Of a stretch of DNA of 64,000 nucleotides, positions 17,429 through 25,543 are shown piece after piece (position 1 is the stretch's first letter; the number at the start of each line of letters is the position of its first letter). A model generated the notes under the pieces. The model was not told the DNA's origin, searched no databases, and saw only the letters and a list, made by a program, of their open reading frames with translations. Origin of the DNA: Paenibacillus eucommiae (GTDB lineage Bacteria > Bacillota > Bacilli > Paenibacillales > NBRC-103111); the NCBI RefSeq assembly GCF_017874215.1, contig NZ_JAGGLB010000033.1:55175-119174 (forward strand), in the 5' to 3' direction. The position numbers and the translations under genes were made by a program.

Positions 17429-20400
17429 TCAATGTCTCGTCAAGGAAATTGCACCGCGAATCCCTGCTCGTTTCCGGTTGCCTTCAAAGAAGGTAATCGG
17501 GCTGTTGGCCACCTCGAAGGTGATCCGATTCTCACCGCTTTTCAAACTGTTCGTCACATTCCATGCAAATGGCTCACACAATCGTGTCCCCTGCTCCACT
17601 CCATTGATGAACAGACGCGCCACATCATTCACTTCAGCTGCTTGAAGCCATATGGAGCTGGTTCCCCCAGTTCCACCGGTCCCGCCTGCTCCCTTCAACC
17701 ACTCCTCCTGAAGCGTAATGTCTTTGATATATGTCATTGTCCCTGCATAATGCGGAAACCCCAGATCGTCCCAGCTATCGAGCTCGGATAAATGTCCTGT
17801 CTGCGGCTCATACGATAGCTGCCCTGGCGGAAATCCCGTATATGGAAACGAAACCGTGAAATCACCATACAATCGGAACGGCTCCTTTAACTGGCCACCA
17901 CTCGAAAATCGAACTTCGACTATATTTATTTGCCTGCCGTTTCCTTTGTGCAAAAATGGCGTAATGTCAACTTCAAAGTTATTGACGTCATAACGCCGCA
18001 CCTTTTGAGCTGGTTGAAGCAGCTGTCCGTTGACTGCAACGCAGCAGTCTCCTTCCCAGGCTGACAGCTCATAGACCAAATACGTCGGTCCCGGAGTGCC
18101 ACGGGTATAAAACCTGCAGTAGCCATAGCCTTCTTTTTCAAAAATAGGACCTGGATTCTCAATCATATTCACAACTGGAGCCGCTGTTATCCCTTCTTCT
18201 CCCTGTGGAGCTGTTTCCCGGAAATGCCAATGAGAAAGATTCAGCACATTATCCGCATTCGGCTTCATTTGCCAATTGCGAGACAAATCGAGCGTTGAAC
18301 TGAATTCTGAATGGTGCACGGAATTGAGCGTCATACCATCCGAAGTCCAATGCCCGGCAGCAACGATCACTTCCAGTCGATCCGGATGCACATCAACAAG
18401 CATTGAGCCATTTGGCGGCAGCTTCATTCGGAGCTCATCCTTGCATATATCGCAGGATGGATGCTTCAGCAGAGTCCACTGTGTTTCGTCCAGCGCATTC
18501 GTAAACATCATTCGTTGAACGGAGTCTACTTTACGCGCCTGTACATATACTTTTGCTGGTTCCATAAGCCCGGTTCCATCAGGCAGACAGCGCCAAAGTA
18601 TAATGTCCCTGGTAATCTTCTCATTTAACGCAGTGACAATGTGCTCCATCTCCACAACTTTTGTCCAACTTACATCAAGACCATCATGATGATCATGATC
18701 ACCATTAATATCCAAGGCTGCGCCAAACTGCTTTTCACCTTCAGACGCTACATCCAAAGTTTCCTCAAATCGCACCCTTCCTTCAGACGCCAAATCCAAA
18801 GCTTCCTCAAACCGCACCTCACCTTCAGACGCAATAACTACTGGGCTCTCTCCCACGCGCCAAACAGCAACGCCTTGATGTGCCAAAGCTTCACAAAAAC
18901 GAGCCGCTCCACTTTCCAAAACATCGGAATATGGCAGCAGCAGCAAATCATAGTTGTTGCTTACCCCTTGCAGCTGGCCGTCCTTCACACTCATCTCCAG
19001 CAATGTCTGTTCATCAACAAGGTCAAAATCCCATTGATTGCTGAGCAGCTCATGCAGCAAAGCGCCCAGCTTGCGGCGCAGCTCGTCAGCTTCTTCGAAC
19101 CGGTCTGGAATCAGCGCGCTAAACGCAGCTTGCGGATAATAAACGAGCAGCCTGCAGCGAGGCTCCCCTTCCTTCAACAAAGCGGACATGCGCAATATAT
19201 ATTCCGAAAACTCGCCAAAATAAGGCCAATGACTGGACTGATAAAAGTAGGAAGGCGGCGCTTCCTTTTTACGAAGCCCGTCAATCGAGTAAAATTGGCC
19301 GTGAACGACCACTTCGGTTACGCCCATGACGAACAGCCAATCGGCCATTTTGATCATCGATTTAAAATCGGTTTCCCAGCCATTCGCTCCATAAGCTTCA
19401 ACCAGCGACTCGCGCTTCCCTGTATGATGCGCCGCTGAGCTTGCCATCTTCGGCCCCAAATGCAGCAGCGGATATTCGGTGCTGCCGATTTGCCCTGCGA
19501 TAAGATCCGTGCCTGGAAGATGGAAGCCTTTTAACAAAGAAAGCAAATGAGGCGTCCATTTCGTCTGGCCGACAGGGTCTTCCTCGGGACTAATGTGGCC
19601 GGTCATGATCAGATTGTTCTCCTGGCACCATTTGACGACCGGATCGATAAACGATGACTTCAAGAGCTTGCTTAGCGCAAGCCTGTAATCATAGCGAACT
19701 TGTGCTGTACTATCATCGATGGTGAGAAACAGATCAGGAAGCCTGTCTTCAATCTCATACCCGAACTGCTCGCGGAAAAAAGGGCTTAAAACCGGTGACC
19801 AAGCCACATCATGGATGACTTTAAATTCATCGGTGAATATCCCGGGGATCACACCTCCGAATAAATGCTTGTAACGTTTCGCATACTTTTCATGGGTAAG
19901 CTCAATAAAATAGCGGGTCGCGTCGGGATTCATCAAATCCGTATAAGAACCCCAGCAGCCTGAAGTCAGCTCCCGTTCCACAAAAGCGCATACCATCCAC
20001 TCCCCTTCAGGAAGCACGCAATCAACGCGAAAGTGAGGTTGTATCGTGCCCGAGCGCCAATGCGGATTGCCCGAATCCCCATACGGCGGGTAGTAAATGC
20101 CATGATTCACATACCCTGATATCCATTCACTACGCATCAGTCCGGTATGAGCTGTCAAATCGAGCCAATCCCTGCTGAGCCCGTTATGCGTACGGGGAAT
20201 AGCTACTGTCTTTAAGAACCGGCCTGGGGTGAAATCGAGCTTCACTCTCCCGCCCTGGACTTCAAACTTCTCCATCGTCAGATACCGTGCTTTATACTCC
20301 GGCTTATCGAAAAAAACCTGCCCGCCAGCAGCACCGCTCGGAAAAGGCTCCTCGTCGTAAAGCCACGCTTGCAGGCCAATACGCTCGCAATGCTCCAAAA

Positions 20401-20563
20401 TAACGGTGACTTTTGCAAACCATAATTCAGTCGCATACGGCACATTAAGACCATCCCGCGGATGAATGAAAATACCCGTGAACTTCTTTGCTTTCATTTC
20501 ATCAAGCTGCCATCGCAGCTCATCATCTTCCAGATCATGATTCAAAAACCAAAATGATAGCAT
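17429..20563 (-). CDS. GH106-like glycoside hydrolase (putative alpha-L-rhamnosidase)
   Basis: Large cytoplasmic enzyme of 1044 residues without a signal peptide. The opening FWFLNHDLEDDELRWQLDEM followed by FTGIFIHPRDGL is typical of the GH106 group, whose known members are alpha-L-rhamnosidases. Candidate catalytic acids are FTDEF (~244) and EAYGANGWETDF (~388). The C-terminus is a galactose-binding-like beta sandwich (RLFINGVEQG, NRITFEVANSP). Three in-frame 14-residue repeats (ASEGEVRFEEALD-like) from a 42-bp DNA repeat at 18740-18863 form a hydrophilic insertion. The gene starts 66 bases after the transporter operon and is probably its last member, acting on imported oligosaccharides. 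Family assignment is by motif only. Confidence 0.72.
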   Translation of the reverse strand: MLSFWFLNHDLEDDELRWQLDEMKAKKFTGIFIHPRDGLNVPYATELWFAKVTVILEHCERIGLQAWLYDEEPFPSGAAGGQVFFDKPEYKARYLTMEKFEVQGGRVKLDFTPGRFLKTVAIPRTHNGLSRDWLDLTAHTGLMRSEWISGYVNHGIYYPPYGDSGNPHWRSGTIQPHFRVDCVLPEGEWMVCAFVERELTSGCWGSYTDLMNPDATRYFIELTHEKYAKRYKHLFGGVIPGIFTDEFKVIHDVAWSPVLSPFFREQFGYEIEDRLPDLFLTIDDSTAQVRYDYRLALSKLLKSSFIDPVVKWCQENNLIMTGHISPEEDPVGQTKWTPHLLSLLKGFHLPGTDLIAGQIGSTEYPLLHLGPKMASSAAHHTGKRESLVEAYGANGWETDFKSMIKMADWLFVMGVTEVVVHGQFYSIDGLRKKEAPPSYFYQSSHWPYFGEFSEYILRMSALLKEGEPRCRLLVYYPQAAFSALIPDRFEEADELRRKLGALLHELLSNQWDFDLVDEQTLLEMSVKDGQLQGVSNNYDLLLLPYSDVLESGAARFCEALAHQGVAVWRVGESPVVIASEGEVRFEEALDLASEGRVRFEETLDVASEGEKQFGAALDINGDHDHHDGLDVSWTKVVEMEHIVTALNEKITRDIILWRCLPDGTGLMEPAKVYVQARKVDSVQRMMFTNALDETQWTLLKHPSCDICKDELRMKLPPNGSMLVDVHPDRLEVIVAAGHWTSDGMTLNSVHHSEFSSTLDLSRNWQMKPNADNVLNLSHWHFRETAPQGEEGITAAPVVNMIENPGPIFEKEGYGYCRFYTRGTPGPTYLVYELSAWEGDCCVAVNGQLLQPAQKVRRYDVNNFEVDITPFLHKGNGRQINIVEVRFSSGGQLKEPFRLYGDFTVSFPYTGFPPGQLSYEPQTGHLSELDSWDDLGFPHYAGTMTYIKDITLQEEWLKGAGGTGGTGGTSSIWLQAAEVNDVARLFINGVEQGTRLCEPFAWNVTNSLKSGENRITFEVANSPITFFEGNRKRAGIRGAISLTRH
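18740..18863 (-). repeat. 42-bp in-frame tandem repeat inside the GH106-like gene
   Basis: The motif TTCAGACG(C) with its following bases recurs at 18740, 18782 and 18824, an exact 42-bp period. It encodes three 14-residue acidic units. Because 42 is divisible by three, copy-number change would not break the frame. Confidence 0.75.
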
Positions 20564-20628
20564 ACGCTCTCCTCATTTCTCATACTCTCTTCTCATGCCC
20601 AAGCTCATTCCAACTCACATTCAATTAC

Positions 20629-21459
20629 TCACCCTTTTAACCCGCTCGAAGCGATCCCCTCAACGAATTGCTTTTGGGCGAATAAAAAGACAATAACGAC
20701 AGGCAGCGTAACAATAACGGCACCAGCCATCAGAATTTGCGGCTCTATCCCCGTATCACTTGTCAGGAATAATAACCCGAGCGGCAGTGTAAACAATTTC
20801 TTGTCATGCAAATATAATAACGGGCCTATTGTATTGCTCCACGCTGCCATGAACGTAAACACGGCAAGTGCGGATAGTACGGTGCGTGAAATCGGGAAAT
20901 AAATGCGCCATAACGTGGTCCAAGGCCCACTACCGTCAATGGCCGCCGCTTCGAACAGCTCTCTGGGTGTGCTTTTATAGAACTGATGCAGTAAAAAAAT
21001 ACCGAAAGCACCACCCAAAAAGCTGGGAGCGATGAGCGGTATATAGGTGTCCAAAGCGGCAAACGATTTCCATATGAAATACCCTGGAATCATCGTAATT
21101 TGAAACGGCAGCATAAGCGTGGATAGCATGGCTATATAAAGAAACTTTTTTAGCTTAAAATCAAACATAGCCAGCCCGAATGCAACCATGGAGCACGAGA
21201 GGACCATTCCGGCGATATCAAGGATAACGATAAAGAAACTGTTCAGCGTATACCTCGCGAAATCAACTTTGAACCATACCGTCTCATAATTGCTCCAGAC
21301 AAACGGGTTCGGAATCCATTGTGGAGGTATTTGCGTAACATTCCCACCGGACTTCAAGGAGGTGGCAACCATCCAATAGAAGGGAAGGAACATGGCCAGA
21401 CCTCCTACAATCAGCAAAACATGAATGAAGAAATTTTTCAAGTTATATCGCTTAATCAT
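20629..21459 (-). CDS. Carbohydrate ABC transporter permease, MalG type (CUT1)
   Basis: Second permease of the glycan-locus importer, 276 residues. Membrane segments and the EAA loop (EAAAIDGSGPWTTLWRIYFP) are clear, as is the conserved FYWMVATSLKSGG near the N-terminus. The ATG at 21459 follows AGAGGTGGG and overlaps the end of the upstream permease by eight bases, so the two are translationally linked. No ATPase is encoded nearby; CUT1 systems in these bacteria commonly share one MsmX-like ATPase. Confidence 0.92.
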   Translation of the reverse strand: MIKRYNLKNFFIHVLLIVGGLAMFLPFYWMVATSLKSGGNVTQIPPQWIPNPFVWSNYETVWFKVDFARYTLNSFFIVILDIAGMVLSCSMVAFGLAMFDFKLKKFLYIAMLSTLMLPFQITMIPGYFIWKSFAALDTYIPLIAPSFLGGAFGIFLLHQFYKSTPRELFEAAAIDGSGPWTTLWRIYFPISRTVLSALAVFTFMAAWSNTIGPLLYLHDKKLFTLPLGLLFLTSDTGIEPQILMAGAVIVTLPVVIVFLFAQKQFVEGIASSGLKG

Positions 21460-22330
21460 AATGAACCCACCTCTTCTCAAACTGCTTTTGCACCAGAGTA
21501 ACCGTCAAAATCAAAATAAACAGCACCCAGGCCATGGCAGATGCAGAGCCCATCCTGAAGTTTTGGAAAGCATCTCGGAAAATTAAAATGTTCGGCGTCA
21601 ATCGCTGATCAGGTACAAGATGTGGTGCCTCAAACATGACCAGAAAAACATCAAAGGCTTGGAAGGAGGAAATGGTCGATAAAATTAAAACCAGAAAAAT
21701 CATCGGGGACACAATCGGGAACACAATGTGCCAGAACATATCCAGTCGCTTCGCCCCCTCCAGGGAGGCGGCTTCATAAAGATCTTTGGGCACACCTTGC
21801 AGCGCAGCCAGCAGGATGATCATGGAGGAGCCGATCCCCTTCCATACGTTCACTAGCGCAATGCTTGCAATCGGAACCGACCAGTGACTGCTGTCCAGCC
21901 AATCGATAGGCGCTATATCCATTATACTCAGTACATAATTAAACAAACCGTACGTTTTGTTCATCATCCAACTCCACATCATGCCCCCGGCAAGCCAAGG
22001 CGTGACGACAGGAAGGAAAAAGAGCAACCGGTAGAAGGATTTGGCGCGAATAGACTGATTTAAAAAGTAAGCAAGTACGAGTGCAATGATCGTTTGCAGC
22101 GGAACAAACAGGACAGTGAAAAACAATATATTGCGAATGGAAAACCAGAATGCTTCATTATTCCAAAGTATTGTCCAGTTTTTCATCCCGATCCAGTTAG
22201 GGGCATTGAACATATCCCATTGCGTAAAGGTCAAATAGAAGGAGAATACAAAAGGAAATGCGAAAAACACGAAAAAATGGATAGTAAACGGCAACGTGAG
22301 GATATAGCCCCAGTGTCCCTGTTTGTTCAA
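21452..22330 (-). CDS. Carbohydrate ABC transporter permease, MalF type (CUT1)
   Basis: First permease of the importer, 292 residues. The EAA loop reads EAASLEGAKRLDMFWHIVFP and the N-terminus is LNKQGHWGYILTLPFTIHFF. The start is a TTG at 22330 because GGGAGG lies eight bases before it; a longer ATG frame to 22387 would add an unlikely extension over the upstream stem-loop region. It follows the binding-protein gene after a 110-base gap with a stable stem. Confidence 0.9.
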   Translation of the reverse strand: MNKQGHWGYILTLPFTIHFFVFFAFPFVFSFYLTFTQWDMFNAPNWIGMKNWTILWNNEAFWFSIRNILFFTVLFVPLQTIIALVLAYFLNQSIRAKSFYRLLFFLPVVTPWLAGGMMWSWMMNKTYGLFNYVLSIMDIAPIDWLDSSHWSVPIASIALVNVWKGIGSSMIILLAALQGVPKDLYEAASLEGAKRLDMFWHIVFPIVSPMIFLVLILSTISSFQAFDVFLVMFEAPHLVPDQRLTPNILIFRDAFQNFRMGSASAMAWVLFILILTVTLVQKQFEKRWVHYD

Positions 22331-22394
22331 TTTTGATTCCTCCCGGCAAAAAATGATCATGAAAATGCTGATCAAATTGAATATCAAAATAATG

Positions 22395-22427
22395 ATGGCG
22401 GAGCCCTCTGCAGGGACTCTCCGCCAT
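22395..22427 (-). terminator. Stem-loop after the binding-protein gene
   Basis: Stem ATGGCGGAG...CTCCGCCAT with a second inner stem AGTCCCT/AGGG, just after the binding-protein stop. There is no long U-run. In transporter operons such stems usually stabilise the binding-protein mRNA or give partial termination, which would raise its level over the permeases (inference). Confidence 0.6.
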
Positions 22428-22439
22428 GTTTAAACGAAT

Positions 22440-23756
22440 TTAATTGTTTTGATCCAATACAGCTTGGACTTTCTCTTGAATTTTCTTCATACCCTCTTCA
22501 GGCGAAAGCTTTTGGTTGAAAATATCGGAGTAGATCGGTTGGGCAGCGGTTCTCCATTCATTCCAAACCGGATTTTCATCTGTAGTTGCACCCGCTTGAT
22601 CGACGCCCTCGCTAAATGCCTTTTTGTTTTTTGGATTCACATTTGTATCCAGTGCAGAGATTGCAGCTTTATTAACGGGTAATGAACTGCCGCTTTCTGC
22701 AAGCTGAGTTTGCGCTTCAACACCTAAGTAGTACTTAAGGAATTCCCATGCAGCCTCTTTGCTATCTTGCTTGGCTTTGGAGAAAATCATCCATGTATTC
22801 GAAATATTTGGCACTATGCGCTTGCCATCTGTACCTTTCGGCATCATCACTGTATCGTAATCCAACGTTCCAAAATCTTTATTAATAATAACTTGATTGC
22901 TGTACTGCATGAAGAACATCGCCGCTTTGCCGGATCCGAACACTTTCCATTCGCCTCCTGCAGCACTCAAGAAGTCCAAGTTCGGCGCAGTGCCTTCCTT
23001 CACAAGGTTTGCCCACGTTGTTACAGCAGCAATGGATTTAGGATCGGTAAACATCGCTTTTGACTTCGTATCATCGAGGACCTGTCCGCCTTGAGAGCGC
23101 GTCCACGGATACCAGCCTTGGGTAATCCCATATGAAGCAGCAAACCCATATTGATCTGGCTTCGTTAGCTTCTTGGCTGCTTCAATCATGTCGTCGTACG
23201 TCCAGTCATCGGTTGGCAGCGGAACCCCGGCGTCTGCAAATATTTGCTTATTGTAAGCAAGCGCTACAGGATTGAGTCCGTGCGGGATGCCGTATACTTT
23301 GCCATCTGTTGCTTTAGCTGCATACAGACCTGAACTGTAGTCTTCAGCCTTAAGATCCTTCTCGATATAAGGAGTCAGATCCTCGGCAACGCCGCGTTTG
23401 CCATATCCAAGAATAATGGCGTTTTCTTGAAACCAAATATCAGGCGCGGTTCCGCCAGCGATTTCTGTCGTAATCTTCGTTGAGAAATCCTCCCAAGGAG
23501 CTTCGACAATCTCCGTTTGGATATTCGGGAATTTCGCGATAAAGTCATCGATAATTTCCTTCTTCGTAACGTCATAGCCGCCGGGCAGACCAATCTTCAG
23601 CTTCATTTCTTTCGGAGCAGCAGAAGCTTCAGCCCCTTTGGTTGCTTCAGGTGCTTTAGTGCCTTCCGGCGATTTGGAACCCCCATTGCTGCTTCCGCAA
23701 GCTGCGAGTGAAAGCGATAACACGGCTGTCATACATATGGTTAAAATTTTCTTCAA
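22440..23756 (-). CDS. Extracellular sugar-binding lipoprotein of the ABC importer
   Basis: Solute-binding protein of 438 residues with a lipoprotein signal (MKKILTICMTAVLSLSLAAC; lipobox LAAC, mature Cys at ~20) and a charged Ser/Ala/Lys-rich linker. The family 1 binding fold is visible through FPNIQTEIVEAPWEDF, GGTAPDIWFQENA and NISNTWMIFSKAKQDSKEAAWEFLKYY. Translation starts at a TTG with AAGGAGGG six bases upstream. It heads the operon binding protein, MalF-type, MalG-type, GH106-like. An insertion-sequence remnant begins only 22 bases upstream of the start, separating it from the predicted AraC-controlled promoter near 24490. Confidence 0.92.
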   Translation of the reverse strand: MKKILTICMTAVLSLSLAACGSSNGGSKSPEGTKAPEATKGAEASAAPKEMKLKIGLPGGYDVTKKEIIDDFIAKFPNIQTEIVEAPWEDFSTKITTEIAGGTAPDIWFQENAIILGYGKRGVAEDLTPYIEKDLKAEDYSSGLYAAKATDGKVYGIPHGLNPVALAYNKQIFADAGVPLPTDDWTYDDMIEAAKKLTKPDQYGFAASYGITQGWYPWTRSQGGQVLDDTKSKAMFTDPKSIAAVTTWANLVKEGTAPNLDFLSAAGGEWKVFGSGKAAMFFMQYSNQVIINKDFGTLDYDTVMMPKGTDGKRIVPNISNTWMIFSKAKQDSKEAAWEFLKYYLGVEAQTQLAESGSSLPVNKAAISALDTNVNPKNKKAFSEGVDQAGATTDENPVWNEWRTAAQPIYSDIFNQKLSPEEGMKKIQEKVQAVLDQNN

Positions 23757-23778
23757 AATAAACCCTCCTTTTTTTTAA

Positions 23779-24235
23779 GGCTCAACACCACAATCAGTGC
23801 TTGACAAATAAATGGATAGCTAAAACTGGAAAAACATCTGCCAATCCTGTACGGTTAAAAGTCCTACCCAACAACAAAAGAGGAATAGACCGATGCAGAA
23901 TCCGTATATCACAACGACGGAAGATATCTTCCAGATACGGAAAGGACCTGTCTCTAACGGTCACCGCTGACCTTTATAGGCTGCTTTTTACATATTCACG
24001 ATTCTAGTGGACATCCGCGACCATTAGAAGGCGGTTTCCCCACAATCGTCCCCTTTTCAGCCTGTAAGGGGCATCCGTGACCGTTACAATCTCATTTCGC
24101 TGCATTTCCGCTTCTAACGGACTTCGGTGACCATTAGCGCACGTGTTACCCTCGCCGATAAGCTGGCATTTTCGTAGCATTTAACCGCCATCGAATGTTA
24201 GCTGGACTGTCAAGCACTGATTATTAGGTTGAGCC
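23779..24235 (+). mobile_element. Internally deleted insertion sequence (MITE-like)
   Basis: The ends are inverted repeats: GGCTCAAC at 23779 and GTTGAGCC ending 24235, each also sharing ATCAGTGCTTGAC further in. It is flanked by an 8-bp duplication TTTTTTAA (23771-23778 and 24236-24243), though this is low-complexity sequence. An ATG at 23894 begins a transposase-like reading frame (MQNPYITTTEDIFQIRKG) that soon ends, so the transposase is lost. The first 147 bases are about 97 percent identical to the element entering the window end at 63855. GGCTC ends and an 8-bp duplication would suit ISL3-like elements, but the family is not settled. The interior holds a four-palindrome array. Confidence 0.82.
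23954..24137 (+). repeat. Four-palindrome array inside the IS remnant
   Basis: Four related palindromes of about 24 bp with consensus CTAACGGACATCCGTGACC + RTTAG start at 23954, 24004, 24064 and 24114. Each keeps the outer pairing (CTAAYGG with CCRTTAG) while its bases vary, for example GTAAGGG with CCGTTAC in the third. The spacing of 50, 60 and 50 nearly equals that of the TTAACGATG arrays elsewhere in the window. Confidence 0.75.
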
Positions 24236-24456
24236 TTTTTTAATTGCGAAATGAACAAAAACAAATGAAAATGAACAAATAGAATGACATAAATAGAATG
24301 ACACAAACGATATGGTAATCGATTTCTTTTCACAACAAACTATAGTCCACCGCTCTCTTCTAGCCTTCCATGTGGAAGATCTAATCAAGCAGCAGCACAA
24401 GCAGCAGCACAAGCATCACCTCCGCCTTGTAACTATGCGCTGTTTCATTCTTTCTT

Positions 24457-24525
24457 CATCTTAATCGATTATGGGTCAGCATATATAAGTTGATATTAGC
24501 ATTTTTAGGTGCTGATTTTACCATG
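24457..24525 (-). promoter_or_regulatory. Predicted AraC-type operator and promoter, copy 1
   Basis: A stretch of about 66 bases nearly identical to one at 37644-37712. The core at 24489-24512, read on the minus strand as GCACCTAAAAATGC then TAATATCAAC, is followed by TATATA, which could be a -10 box. A palindrome TTAATCGATTA lies just beyond, at about 24470-24480. It lies between the binding-protein operon and the divergent AraC gene and could control either. The roughly 455-bp IS remnant now separates it from the binding-protein start. Confidence 0.55.
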
Positions 24526-24681
24526 ATCCCATTGAGGTTAGAAATCGTGTAAACATACTTCTTTACTATTTTCATAGATTGTCTTACAGTAAAGGCAAGC
24601 ACTTTCGGAGCATGATCTTTCATTACTTAGAAAGCATTCATACTTTTTTAGTCCCAAAATCATTGAAGCAAGAGGTGCAAG

Positions 24682-25539
24682 ATGAACCCACGTGTGTATT
24701 TCAACAATACGAATATTTACTTTGATTCCGAGGTCGACATTTATGTGAACCGGTTTCATGAAAATTTTGATTCTCGTATGCACACTCACAACTTCCTGGA
24801 AATTAACTATATTGCTGAAGGATCGGGGTTTCATTACATCAATGAGGAAGTGCTGCCCGTCGTGAGCGGGGATATCTTTATAATTCCGGTAGGAACCGCC
24901 CATGTGTATCGTCCGGCATCGACACAAAGCAACGCCCCGCTTATTGTATACAATTGTGTCTTTCCTGCCGAACAATTGATGACCTGGTGTCAATCGATTC
25001 CTCACCCGTTTGACGGGGAGCGCATGTTTGCCCAGTCCACCCAGGATTATTATCGTTATCATGATAGTCAGCATGAAGCCAAAACTATTTTTGAACAACT
25101 GCACAAAGAGTTTCTTCAGCATCGGCTAGGATACAGAACGCTGCTGATCATGCGGGTGATTGAGCTGCTCATCCTCCTCTACCGCTTTGAAAATGATTCC
25201 TACGCGCAAGAGCTGCCTCCGGCCGCCCATCGCTTGGACACAGTCTTTTCATACATTAAAAAGAATTATCACCTGCCCTTAACGCTGGAGCAAATGGCCG
25301 CCATGGTGTATTTGAGCCCCAGTCATTTTCATCGCTTGTTCAAAAAAACGACCAGCCAAACGTTCATCGAATTTGTGCAAAATTTGCGCATGGAGGAAAG
25401 CTGCAAGCTGCTTCGAACTACCGCCTTAACGATCCAGGACATTGCCAATCACGTCGGTTACAACGACATGCAGTTTTTTCTTCGTTTGTTCAAAAAAAAA
25501 ATGGGGGTTACCCCCCGCCAATACCGCAATAAAATTTAA
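24682..25539 (+). CDS. AraC-family transcriptional regulator of the glycan locus
   Basis: 285-residue regulator. The cupin part is seen as FDSRMHTHNFLEINYIAEGSG and DIFIIPVGTAHVYRP; the DNA-binding part as PLTLEQMAAMVYLSPSHFHRLFK, IQDIANHVGYNDMQFFLRLFK and PRQYRN. AAGAGGTG precedes the ATG. It is divergent from the sugar transporter operon, and a 24-bp site repeated upstream of two other glycan genes lies about 170 bases before it. It is the best candidate for the activator that reads those sites. Its stop is four bases from that of the convergent hydrolase gene. Confidence 0.92.
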   Translation: MNPRVYFNNTNIYFDSEVDIYVNRFHENFDSRMHTHNFLEINYIAEGSGFHYINEEVLPVVSGDIFIIPVGTAHVYRPASTQSNAPLIVYNCVFPAEQLMTWCQSIPHPFDGERMFAQSTQDYYRYHDSQHEAKTIFEQLHKEFLQHRLGYRTLLIMRVIELLILLYRFENDSYAQELPPAAHRLDTVFSYIKKNYHLPLTLEQMAAMVYLSPSHFHRLFKKTTSQTFIEFVQNLRMEESCKLLRTTALTIQDIANHVGYNDMQFFLRLFKKKMGVTPRQYRNKI

Positions 25540-25543
25540 CCAT

